64,000 bases of DNA from Luteibacter rhizovicinus DSM 16549 (GTDB lineage: Bacteria > Pseudomonadota > Gammaproteobacteria > Xanthomonadales > Rhodanobacteraceae), in assembly GCF_001887595.1 (NCBI RefSeq), contig NZ_CP017480.1:1364001-1428000 (forward strand). Reading direction: 5' to 3'. This document shows positions 1-8,033 of this stretch, in pieces. Within the stretch, counting starts at the first letter, position 1; each line of letters starts with the position of its first letter. A program made the position numbers and the translations under genes. The notes beneath the pieces were generated by a model. That model did not search any database. It saw only the letters and a list, made by a program, of their open reading frames with translations, and was not told where the DNA came from.

Positions 1-1
1 C

Positions 2-1783
2 TTCAACGATAACGTGATGCGCGTCTGCCTGGCCGGCGGAACCCTGGCCTACAAGGATCAGCAGCTCACGCTCGAGCGACACGGCAAGTCCGAGCCGGTA
101 TTCATGAACCTGGACTACTCGCCCGTCCTCGATGAAAGCGGCACGCCCGGCGGCGTTATCGCCTTCGTCGTGGAGACCACCGATCGCGTCCGCGCAGAAG
201 AGAACGTCCGCGAAGGCGAGCGTCGCTTTCGCGAACATCTCGAGGCGATGGTGGCCGAGCGCACGGTCGCGCTCGAGCGTAGTGAGGCCAACCTGCGCAC
301 GATTTTCGAGACGTCCCATCTGTATCAGTACCTGCTCTCGCCCGACGGCGGCGTCCTCTACGCGAACGCCACCGCACTGGCCGGCATCGAAGCCACACTG
401 GATGACGTGATCGGCCTGCCGTTCTGGCTCACGCCGTGGTTCGACGGCACACCAGGCATGCCCCAGGCCGTCGAAGCGGCAACGCGACGCGCCAGCACCG
501 GCCGGAGCGAGGACATGAGCATGGCCTTGAACCTGCCGACGGGCGTGCGCTCGTTCGACTTCTCGATGCGTCCCGTGATGAACGAGGCAGGCGATATCGT
601 CGCCATGGTTCCCGAAGCCGTCGAGAAGACAGCCCGCATCCAGGCCGAACAGGCGCTGCTTCAGGTGCAAAAAATGGAAGCGCTCGGCAATCTCACGGGT
701 GGGATCGCGCACGACTTCAACAACCTGCTGATGGCCGTGCAAGGCAGTCTCGAGCTGCTGCGTGAGAGCATGCCGGAGCAACCACGGCTGACGCGCCTGG
801 TGGCCAATGCCATCGCCGGCGCCGAGCGCGGCAGCGCACTGACACGCCGCATGCTCGCCTTCGCGCGGCGTCAGGACCTGACGACCGAGCGCATCGATCT
901 GCGTCGTCTCGTCGAGGACATGACCGAACTGCTGCGCCGTTCACTCGGACCGACGATCGCCCTGGAGACGTACTTCGGCGCGCGCGTTCCGCCCATCCAG
1001 GCGGACGCCAACCAACTGGAGACCGCGCTGCTCAATCTCGCGGTCAACGCGCGCGATGCGATGGACGGTGCGGGTCGGCTCGTGATCGCCACGGACGAAG
1101 CCTGGGTGCAGAACGGCCATGCGTCGCTTGCGCCAGGTCGCTATGTTCGCCTCTCCGTCTCCGATTCGGGTGCGGGCATGGACGACGCCATGCTCAAGCG
1201 GGCGATCGAACCCTTCTTCACGACCAAGGGCGTCGGCAAAGGGACGGGCCTCGGCTTGTCCATGGTGCATGGACTGTCCGAGCAACTCGGTGGCGCGCTG
1301 ATTCTGCGCAGTCGCGTGGACGAAGGCACGACGGCCGAGATCTGGTTGCCTGCGGCTCCGGAACATGCGGGCACCGCCCCAGGCGAACCGCGACACGAAC
1401 CGGTAATGGCGCGCTGTGCACCCGAATCGACCCTCAGCATCCTCATGGTGGACGACGACGACCTCGTTCGCACCACCACGGTCGACATGCTGGAAGCGCT
1501 CGGTTACCAGGTCATCCCCGCACGATCGGGCTACGAAGCGCTGCAGGTGCTCGAAGCAACATGCGTGGATCTCGTCATCACCGATCACGCGATGCCGCAG
1601 ATGACCGGTACCCAGCTCGCCGAGCGCATACGCGAGCGCTGGCCGGACCTGCCGATGATCATGGCGACCGGGTACGCCGACCTTCCCGCCGGCCCCCAGA
1701 TCGAGATACCGCGCTTGGCCAAGCCGTACTCCCAGGCCACCTTGGCCGACGCCGTGCAACGCGTGGTGTCGCGATCACGCTGA
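2..1783 (+). CDS. Hybrid sensor histidine kinase/response regulator (5' partial)
   Basis: The reading frame is open to the left edge, so the true start lies outside the window. The visible protein has a PAS-type end, a short coiled linker (around residues 70-95), a second PAS domain (about 95-215), then a HisKA domain with the H-box GGIAHDFNNLL, a GHKL ATPase (N-box NLAVNARDAM, DSGAGM, then a GTGLGLSMV G-box) and a C-terminal receiver domain (ILMVDDDD, phospho-acceptor Asp in ITDHAMP, Lys in LAKPY). No transmembrane segment is visible in the part seen. Such hybrids autophosphorylate on His and pass the phosphate to their own receiver; the signal is unknown. It is followed by a convergent gene 16 bases away. 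Confidence 0.9.
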   Translation, partial: FNDNVMRVCLAGGTLAYKDQQLTLERHGKSEPVFMNLDYSPVLDESGTPGGVIAFVVETTDRVRAEENVREGERRFREHLEAMVAERTVALERSEANLRTIFETSHLYQYLLSPDGGVLYANATALAGIEATLDDVIGLPFWLTPWFDGTPGMPQAVEAATRRASTGRSEDMSMALNLPTGVRSFDFSMRPVMNEAGDIVAMVPEAVEKTARIQAEQALLQVQKMEALGNLTGGIAHDFNNLLMAVQGSLELLRESMPEQPRLTRLVANAIAGAERGSALTRRMLAFARRQDLTTERIDLRRLVEDMTELLRRSLGPTIALETYFGARVPPIQADANQLETALLNLAVNARDAMDGAGRLVIATDEAWVQNGHASLAPGRYVRLSVSDSGAGMDDAMLKRAIEPFFTTKGVGKGTGLGLSMVHGLSEQLGGALILRSRVDEGTTAEIWLPAAPEHAGTAPGEPRHEPVMARCAPESTLSILMVDDDDLVRTTTVDMLEALGYQVIPARSGYEALQVLEATCVDLVITDHAMPQMTGTQLAERIRERWPDLPMIMATGYADLPAGPQIEIPRLAKPYSQATLADAVQRVVSRSR

Positions 1784-1799
1784 CCGTGCAGGGAAAGCC

Positions 1800-3710
1800 T
1801 CAGGGCTTCCTGGCGGTCGCACCCGGCGGTAAGCGATAGCGCTGATTGCTGTACGCCCAGCTCGGCCACAGCGCATGCGCCAGCGCCTCCTTCTCCAGCG
1901 TGGGGTCGACCGGCTGAAGGTCGAGCTTCTCGCCGTCGATCAGGTAGTGGTACTGCGTGGCCGGCTGGTTCGGTCGAAGCACGATGAGGCGATCATTCTT
2001 GAGATAACCGTAGTTGTCGCCGTACTGCATGATCGCGCGGTCCGGGTAGCGCTGGGTCAGGTCGGCGCCGAGCATCGGGTGCTCGCTGCTGATGCCGATG
2101 AGCGACAGCAGGGTCGGCGCGAGATCGATCTGGCTGACGATGTGATCGTCCTTCTTCACCGGCACGCCGGCGCCGAGGATCAGCGCAGGAATGTGGAAGT
2201 GCGTGACGGGCACGAGGTTGGCGCCGAACACGCGCGCATCGTGATCGGCGACGATCAGGAATACCGTGTGGTTCCAGTACGGCGACTGCTTGGCACGCTC
2301 GAAGAACCGGCCGATGGACCAATCCGCATAGCGCACCGCGTTCGCATTGCTGGCAGGCTCGCCCTCGGGCTTGATCCGGCCCGCCGGGTATTCCCACGGT
2401 GTGTGGTTCGATACCGAGAAGGCCACGGTGAGGGTCGGCTTGTCGCCGTCGTCGAGCAGGCGCTGGTGCAGTTCGTTGAACATGTCCTCGTCGGACGCGC
2501 CCCAGGAACCGATGAAGGCCGGCTTGGTCTTGAAGCTCGCGCTGTCGACCACTTCGTTGAAGCCGTTGCCGAAGAAGAACGAACGCATGTTGTCGAAGTG
2601 CGCCTCACCGCCGTAGAGAAAGCGCGTGTGGTAGCCGAAGGTATCGAGCAGGGCGCCGAGCGTGAAGAAATCGCGCTGGCTGCGCGGCAGCTTGAGCACG
2701 GCCTCAGCCGGCGTCGGCATAAACCCCGTGGTGACCGCTTCCAGGCCACGCGCCGAGCGCGTACCCGTGGCGTAGGTGCGGGTCAGCCACCAGCCTTCGT
2801 TGGAAAGCTTGTCCAGCTCGGGCGTGTAGCCATCCCCGCCGAGGCTGCCGACGAACTGCGCGCCCAGGCTTTCTTCGAGGATGATGACGAGGTTGAGCGG
2901 CTTGCCGCCCTGGCGCGTCGCCTGCTGGCGATGCAGGCTCGGATACGTCGCATCCAGCGGCGGCCCTTCCAGACCGGCCGCCTGGCGCACGATCGACTGC
3001 ATCTCGTCATCGGGGAGCTTGCCGTACACCGCGGAAGCGGAACGCTCGTTACCCAACGCGAGTGCCGCGTTGAGCACGTTGTAGAGGGAGTTCAGCGGCA
3101 GCGTGTTGACCATGGCGTCGTTGGTGAAGGCCACCTGCGAGGCGTTGAGCGGGCGATGCTGCAAGGTGCCGCGACCGGCCAGGAAGAGCACGGCGAAGAG
3201 CACGACGCTGGCAACGGGACGCATCCATCCCCGCAGCGGTGCGCGATCCGGCCGGCGCGTCGGCAACAGCCGGAAACCCACCCAGCCGATCAACGCGAAG
3301 ACCACGAGGCCGGCCGCGACGGAGAGCTTGTAGCCGTTCCACAGCATGGAGGCCACTTCGTGCGGACTGGTCAGGTACTCGAAATACAGGCGATTGGGAC
3401 GCGTGTCGTATTCGACGATGAACTGCGGCGTGGAGACTTCCAGCAGGACGAAGGCCAGCCACCAGAAGCGCAGCCACCAGGCCGCGATGCGAGTAGGCCA
3501 CGCGCGGTGACCCAGCCAGGGCGACAGCAGGGCGGGCAGCGCGGCGATCATCGCGATAAGCGAGAGGTCGATACGCCAGCCCCCGGTCAGCACCGGCCAG
3601 AGACCACCGCCATCGTGAACACGCGACCATTGCCACAGGGACAGGCCGACGCGGGAAAGCGTCAGGAAGACGAGGGCGGCAACGATGAAACGCCAGGTGA
3701 GCTTGCGCAC
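1800..3710 (-). CDS. LTA synthase/OpgB-like membrane sulfatase-fold phosphoglycerol transferase
   Basis: A 636-residue inner-membrane protein. About five hydrophobic segments fill the first 175 residues; a periplasmic alkaline-phosphatase/sulfatase domain follows (about 270-600). Metal and nucleophile motifs are visible: Glu in ILEESLGAQF, the presumed catalytic Thr in ATGTRSARGLEA, and the Asp-His pair in VADHDARV. This is the family of LtaS and of the OpgB/MdoB enzymes that add phosphoglycerol to periplasmic glucans in proteobacteria, so a role in decorating envelope glycans is the best guess; the substrate cannot be read from sequence. The start is GTG (MRKLTW) with no clear ribosome binding site. 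Monocistronic. Confidence 0.85.
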   Translation of the reverse strand: MRKLTWRFIVAALVFLTLSRVGLSLWQWSRVHDGGGLWPVLTGGWRIDLSLIAMIAALPALLSPWLGHRAWPTRIAAWWLRFWWLAFVLLEVSTPQFIVEYDTRPNRLYFEYLTSPHEVASMLWNGYKLSVAAGLVVFALIGWVGFRLLPTRRPDRAPLRGWMRPVASVVLFAVLFLAGRGTLQHRPLNASQVAFTNDAMVNTLPLNSLYNVLNAALALGNERSASAVYGKLPDDEMQSIVRQAAGLEGPPLDATYPSLHRQQATRQGGKPLNLVIILEESLGAQFVGSLGGDGYTPELDKLSNEGWWLTRTYATGTRSARGLEAVTTGFMPTPAEAVLKLPRSQRDFFTLGALLDTFGYHTRFLYGGEAHFDNMRSFFFGNGFNEVVDSASFKTKPAFIGSWGASDEDMFNELHQRLLDDGDKPTLTVAFSVSNHTPWEYPAGRIKPEGEPASNANAVRYADWSIGRFFERAKQSPYWNHTVFLIVADHDARVFGANLVPVTHFHIPALILGAGVPVKKDDHIVSQIDLAPTLLSLIGISSEHPMLGADLTQRYPDRAIMQYGDNYGYLKNDRLIVLRPNQPATQYHYLIDGEKLDLQPVDPTLEKEALAHALWPSWAYSNQRYRLPPGATARKP

Positions 3711-3815
3711 GTTGGAGTATCCGGTATCAAGGGGCGGTAACGACCCGAAGACTTTACACTGTGCGCCCCTGGAACGACTTACGGCAGCCTTTCAGGCGCC
3801 GCACGAGGATCGACG

Positions 3816-4436
3816 ATGTTCAGACTGGCCGACGCCAAGCCGATCGCCAACGGCCACATCCGCGAGGTGTACCAGCACCCGGATGACCCCGACCTGCTGA
3901 TCAAGGTGATCACCAGCGCGTCGATCGAGGAACGCTGGAACCAGGCGCCATGGTACCGCCGCATCGCGCGAAGTGGGCCGTACAAGGACTTCGTGCGCGA
4001 GTTCAAGGAATACGTCACGAGCATCTACGTCGGCGCTTACGCCACCTCGCCACTTGCTCGCATCGTCGGTCTGGAGATGACCGATATCGGCATGGGCCAG
4101 ATCGTCGAGAAAGTGCGCCGGCCCGATGGTCAGCTCGCGCCGACCCTGCATGCCTGGGTCCAGGCCGAGGGTTTCAGCGAGAAAACCCGCCTCGAACTCG
4201 AGGAATTCTACGCACGTCTTCTAAGCCACAACGTGATCGCCGCGGACCTGCATGCATGGAATGTGGTGTACGGCGAGGACTCGCGCGGCGGTCCCCGGCT
4301 GGTGATGATCGACGGCTTTGGCGAGAAGAACATCGTGCCGCACTGCTCGATGAATCGCGCGCATAACGCGTCGCGCACGAAGAAGAAATACGAGCGGATG
4401 CTCAAGCGGACGATGGCCGAGGCGCCGAAGCGGTAG
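3816..4436 (+). CDS. yrbL: YrbL family protein (kinase-like fold)
   Basis: A 206-residue cytoplasmic protein matching the PhoP-regulatory-network YrbL family: N-terminal LxxxxPIANGHIREVYQHP with a conserved lysine strand (LLIKVI), and a C-terminal active-site-like segment with DLHAWNVVY followed by MIDGFGEKN, which resembles a degenerate kinase catalytic loop and metal-binding motif. In enterobacteria yrbL is controlled by PhoP and BasR; nothing here shows that control. The biochemical function of the family is not established. The gene ends directly before a REP palindrome pair. Confidence 0.85.
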   Translation: MFRLADAKPIANGHIREVYQHPDDPDLLIKVITSASIEERWNQAPWYRRIARSGPYKDFVREFKEYVTSIYVGAYATSPLARIVGLEMTDIGMGQIVEKVRRPDGQLAPTLHAWVQAEGFSEKTRLELEEFYARLLSHNVIAADLHAWNVVYGEDSRGGPRLVMIDGFGEKNIVPHCSMNRAHNASRTKKKYERMLKRTMAEAPKR

Positions 4437-4440
4437 AGCG

Positions 4441-4509
4441 ATCGCCGATGAATCGGCTCCTGCGGTAGAGCGGGCCGTCGCTCTTGGTAGGAGCCGATTC
4501 ATCGGCGAT
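4441..4509. repeat. REP (GTAG-type) inverted pair
   Basis: Two head-to-head copies of a short element with consensus GTAGGAGCCGATTCATCGGC. The left arm (4441-4463) is the reverse complement of the right arm (4486-4509). Each copy is itself an imperfect hairpin. It lies between yrbL and a convergent glycosyltransferase gene, the usual site for REP elements, and may act as a bidirectional terminator. Related copies lie at 11507-11577, 18007-18103 and 32371-32451. Confidence 0.85.
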
Positions 4510-4513
4510 GCCC

Positions 4514-6220
4514 TTACTCGGCAACAGGGGCAGCAGATAACGCCTCCGGCACACACCCCACCCGACTCCCGTCCCCCGGCAACAGCGCCGAGCGCACGCG
4601 ATTGGCGATCCCCACGTCGACGACCTTCTCGCGAATCACGCAGCTGTCCAGTGCGTCCTCGTTGAGCAGGATCCAGCGGTGGGCAGGGTCGGCACGCTGC
4701 CAGGCGCGGGCATCGGCCATCTGCAATGCGGCGTCGCGGACGAAGCCGAATTCGACCACCGGGCGGCGCGCCTGGTAGAGCACTTCCTCGCGCCATGAGA
4801 CCAGCGCGAGCTGGCCCTCGGGGCCGATGCGCGCGTCGGCCTCGCTCATCAGCTGGGCGGCGGACTGGTTGGCATTGAGCAATGGGTAGGTCGCGACCGG
4901 CCAGACGATCCATGCGAGGCCAACGCCGAGCATGAGCGCAAGGGCGCCGCGTCGCGGACGGCACACTGCGGCCGCCACCATGAAGGCGATCCCGGCCGCG
5001 ATGACGCACAACCACAGCGCCCGGCCGTTATCGGGCAATTCGTAGCCAGCAGCGATGCGGCGTGCCGCGGCCGGCGCGCCCATCCAGGCCCATGCGCCTA
5101 CGCCGACGAAGACCGCGCCGGTGACCAGCGTGATCGCGAAGGCCAGCCTCGGCATCCAGCGCGTTTTCAGCAGGTCGCCGATATAGGGCGCCATGGCCAG
5201 CGCCAGCATGGGCAAACCCGGCACGATATAGATCGCGCGCTTGCCGCTGGGGAGGGAAAAGAACACCAGGATCAGCACGAACCACACCAGCGGCATCCAT
5301 ACACGGGGTTCGCGCAGGCGAAGCGCCTCGCGCCAGCGCGGGACGAGAAACGGAATCAGCAGCCAGGTGGGCAGCCACAGGCGCAGGATCACCAGCAGGA
5401 AAAACCACGGGTCTTCCTCGTGCATCCATGAATTGGCATAGCGGTCGGCGGTCTGGTGAAACAGGATGTCCTGCACGTAGGCCAGGTACTCGGGCGTACG
5501 CAACCCGTAGGCGGTGATCAGCATCGGCGCCAGCCAGAGGGCGATCGCCAGCAGGAAGGCCAGGGCGCCACCGGCCCAGCGCCAGCCGTCGCCCTGGGTC
5601 CGGGTGAGGCCGGGCCACTGGCGAACGCGCATCACGGCATAAGGGATCAGCATGAGCAAGGCGATGACGCCGACCCCCTTGGTGATCACGCCCAGGCCGG
5701 CAGCGAAGCAGCCGAGCCAGTACATCTTCCAGTCGGGACCGCGCAGGCAATGCAGCAGCAGGCCGGTATTGGCCAGGGTGATCCAGAACAACGAAAGGGG
5801 ATCGATCTGGCCGTGCTTGACCATGTCGACGAAGGCCATCGTCGTCAGCACGATCGCCGCGGCGTAGAGACCGACCCGCGGGTGCCACAGCCGCCGGCCG
5901 AGATGGGCGACCAGGGCCAGCGTGCCCAGCCCGGAGAACAGGGACGTCAGCAGGAAGGCGCCGCGCCAGCCACCCGTGAGCCACATCCAGACCGCCTCGG
6001 TCCACATGAGCAGGGGCGGCTTGTCGGCGTAGAGTTCCATGCCGCGGTGGGGAAACAGCCACTGGCCGGATTCGAGCATCTGCCGGGCGACCAGTGCGAA
6101 ACGCGGTTCATCCGGCGGCCAGGGGTCTCGCATGCCGATACCGGCCGCGAGCACCACGAGGGCGAAGAGCATGAACCAGCCGAACGCGCGGCGAAGGTTT
6201 CGTTCGTCGGGGGAGATCAT
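4514..6220 (-). CDS. Family 39 (ArnT/PMT-like) membrane glycosyltransferase
   Basis: A 568-residue polytopic membrane protein with about ten to twelve hydrophobic segments. The N-terminal periplasmic loop has the family signature DPWPPDEPRFALVARQM, where the acidic residues are the expected catalytic/metal site of the GT-C fold, followed by ADKPPLLMW. Enzymes of this family move a sugar from a polyprenyl-phosphate carrier to lipid A or proteins. ArnT itself is usually near 550 residues, a similar length, but no arn genes lie nearby, so the acceptor is open. A soluble C-terminal part (about 430-568) follows the last membrane segment. ATG start at 6220. Confidence 0.85.
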   Translation of the reverse strand: MISPDERNLRRAFGWFMLFALVVLAAGIGMRDPWPPDEPRFALVARQMLESGQWLFPHRGMELYADKPPLLMWTEAVWMWLTGGWRGAFLLTSLFSGLGTLALVAHLGRRLWHPRVGLYAAAIVLTTMAFVDMVKHGQIDPLSLFWITLANTGLLLHCLRGPDWKMYWLGCFAAGLGVITKGVGVIALLMLIPYAVMRVRQWPGLTRTQGDGWRWAGGALAFLLAIALWLAPMLITAYGLRTPEYLAYVQDILFHQTADRYANSWMHEEDPWFFLLVILRLWLPTWLLIPFLVPRWREALRLREPRVWMPLVWFVLILVFFSLPSGKRAIYIVPGLPMLALAMAPYIGDLLKTRWMPRLAFAITLVTGAVFVGVGAWAWMGAPAAARRIAAGYELPDNGRALWLCVIAAGIAFMVAAAVCRPRRGALALMLGVGLAWIVWPVATYPLLNANQSAAQLMSEADARIGPEGQLALVSWREEVLYQARRPVVEFGFVRDAALQMADARAWQRADPAHRWILLNEDALDSCVIREKVVDVGIANRVRSALLPGDGSRVGCVPEALSAAPVAE

Positions 6221-6346
6221 CGAATCGCGGGGAAAGCCAGGTCGGAAGCCATCCTAGCCGCCGCGGCTGACAACTCCCTTACACGGGGCGGGGGGGCCTG
6301 CCGGTCATTCCCATTTCAATTTTCCGCTGCTGGGACGTCTAGGGTG

Positions 6347-6417
6347 TTCGCCGGTGCGGAAATCGGCGCTCGTTCTGCCCGTACGGGCGTCGATTTCCCA
6401 CCGTGCGAACCTATAGT
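6347..6417 (+). promoter_or_regulatory. Long imperfect inverted repeat and -10-like box before the FecI gene
   Basis: Arms 6347-6365 and 6391-6409 pair over 18 of about 19 positions with one single-base bulge on each side. The spacer contains a perfect palindrome GCCCGTACGGGC (6377-6388). A TATAGT box follows at 6412-6417, 18 bases before the ATG at 6435. No good -35 hexamer is seen at the expected place. The structure could be an operator or a folded leader. I see no recognisable Fur box in 6221-6434. Confidence 0.5.
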
Positions 6418-6434
6418 GAATCCTTTCCAGCCCC

Positions 6435-7001
6435 ATGAACGCGGTCACACACACCATGGATCCCTCCGAGGCGGCGGGCGCGCCAGCGGGCGGTAAACGT
6501 GCCGCGCAGGTGGTTGCCCTCTTCCGTGAACACAATGCGGCACTTGTGGCGTTCCTTCGTGCACGCCTGAATTCGCTCGCCGATGCCCAGGAGGTAGCAC
6601 AAGAGGTTTATCTCAAGCTGCTCTCGCTGGACGAGGCGACCCGGATCGACTCGCCCCGCGCCTTCCTGTTCCGTGCCGCCTCCAACCTCGCCGTGGACCG
6701 CCTGCGCATGCGTAACGTGCGCGCCCTGGCACCGGCGGATCCGGACAGCGACGACTGGCACGTCACCCCGATTCCCGAACAGCACGCGTCGGCGGTCGAG
6801 CAATGGCAGGGCCTCCGCCAGTCCCTCGACGAACTGCCACCCAAGACCAGCCGGGCCTTCGTCATGCATGTGGTCGACGGACGCGACTTCGCCACGATCG
6901 CCCGGGACATGAAACTGAGTGAGCGCATGGTCCGATACCACGTGGCCAACGCCCTTGCACACTGCCGCGAACGCCGCGATCGCGCGGAGAATCCCCAATG
7001 A
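6435..7001 (+). CDS. FecI-like ECF sigma factor
   Basis: A 188-residue extracytoplasmic-function sigma factor. Region 2 (about residues 30-95) carries VAQEVYLKLLSLD and the DNA-melting segment ending SNLAVDRLRMR; region 4 (about 130-185) has LPPKTSRAFVMHVVDGRDFATIARDMKLSERMVRYHVANAL. The next gene overlaps by four bases (ATGA) and encodes a FecR anti-sigma factor, then a receptor with a signalling domain, so this sigma factor should be released when the receptor binds its ligand and should transcribe the receptor gene. Confidence 0.92.
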   Translation: MNAVTHTMDPSEAAGAPAGGKRAAQVVALFREHNAALVAFLRARLNSLADAQEVAQEVYLKLLSLDEATRIDSPRAFLFRAASNLAVDRLRMRNVRALAPADPDSDDWHVTPIPEQHASAVEQWQGLRQSLDELPPKTSRAFVMHVVDGRDFATIARDMKLSERMVRYHVANALAHCRERRDRAENPQ

Positions 7002-8008
7002 GCACCGCATCCATCGGTCATCGCCATATCGACAACACCGCTGCGGACTGGTGGTCGCGCCTGCGTGACCCCGCCCTGCCCGAACAGGCCATGCTGCAGT
7101 GGAGCGAATGGCTCGAAGCCGATCCGCGCCATGCGGTGGCTTTCGATCGGGCCTGCGCCCTGGCGGAGAGCGCGGCAGCCATGGATGGCGCCACGCGTGA
7201 GGCCTTCGTGGCGCGCTACGCGCCGCTGGCCGTGCGCCGGTCACCACCGCGGCTCGCGCTCGGCCTGGCCGCTGGCGTGGCCCTGGTCATGCTCGGCGCG
7301 GGCCTGTTCCTGGCCATGCGCCACTCAGGCCCGGAATCCCCGCGACAGTACGCCAGCGAGCGGGCGGGGCACCGCGACGTCGCCCTGCCCGATGGTTCGA
7401 GCATCGAACTGGGCGGCGCGACCCTGATCACCGCGAGGTACGGTCGCGACGAACGGGCCGTCGATCTCGAAGCCGGGGAAGCCTTTTTCCGCGTCGCGCA
7501 CGCTGAACGGCCCTTCGTCGTGACGGCCGGCCCCCTGCGCATCCGCGACCTGGGTACCGCGTTCAACGTCCGCCGGACGGGCAACCGTGTCACCGTGGCG
7601 GTCACGGAAGGCCGGGTGCGCGTGTCGCCGTCCGCCACCGACGGCGATGCCGCCACCGTGGAACTCGGTGCCGGCCGTGAAGTTTCGTTCGATCCCGAGA
7701 CCCAGGCCATGCGCATCCTCGACGTGACGCCGGCCTCGGCGACGGCGTGGCGCAGCCATCGACTGGAGTTCGTCAACGAGCCGCTGGCCTCGGTCGTCGA
7801 GAACGTGAATCGCTACAGCGCGCGGCCGATCCGGCTAGCCGACGCCGACCTGGGCCGGCTGACGTTTACCGGCACCGTCGAGGTCGATACCATCGACAGT
7901 TGGGTGTCCGCGTTGCCGCGGGTGTTCCCGGTCCGGGTAGACAGCTACGCCGACCGGTTGGAGCTGGCTCGCCAGACATCGATGACGCGGAGTCAGAAGC
8001 CGCGCTGA
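6998..8008 (+). CDS. FecR-like anti-sigma factor/transmembrane sensor
   Basis: A 336-residue protein in three parts: an N-terminal cytoplasmic sigma-binding domain (DUF4880-like, WWSRLRDPALPEQAMLQWSE), a single transmembrane helix near residue 85-108 (LALGLAAGVALVMLGAGLFL), and a periplasmic FecR domain (about 120-215, with LPDGSSIELGGATLI and VTEGRVRVSP) ending in a DUF4974-like domain that contacts the receptor. Its start overlaps the sigma gene by ATGA, which suggests translational coupling and matched amounts. It should hold the sigma factor inactive until the receptor signals across the periplasm. Confidence 0.92.
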   Translation: MSTASIGHRHIDNTAADWWSRLRDPALPEQAMLQWSEWLEADPRHAVAFDRACALAESAAAMDGATREAFVARYAPLAVRRSPPRLALGLAAGVALVMLGAGLFLAMRHSGPESPRQYASERAGHRDVALPDGSSIELGGATLITARYGRDERAVDLEAGEAFFRVAHAERPFVVTAGPLRIRDLGTAFNVRRTGNRVTVAVTEGRVRVSPSATDGDAATVELGAGREVSFDPETQAMRILDVTPASATAWRSHRLEFVNEPLASVVENVNRYSARPIRLADADLGRLTFTGTVEVDTIDSWVSALPRVFPVRVDSYADRLELARQTSMTRSQKPR

Positions 8009-8033
8009 AACTCATCCTTTGGGACGGCAGATC

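Noticed and set aside
1875..3740. A 621-codon plus-strand open frame
   Set aside because: It is the antisense of the LtaS-like sulfatase gene, has Arg/Gly/Asp-rich composition and no family features. High GC makes such long shadow frames common here.
6221..6346. Fur box before the FecI gene
   Set aside because: I looked for the GATAAT-type repeats and found no convincing match.
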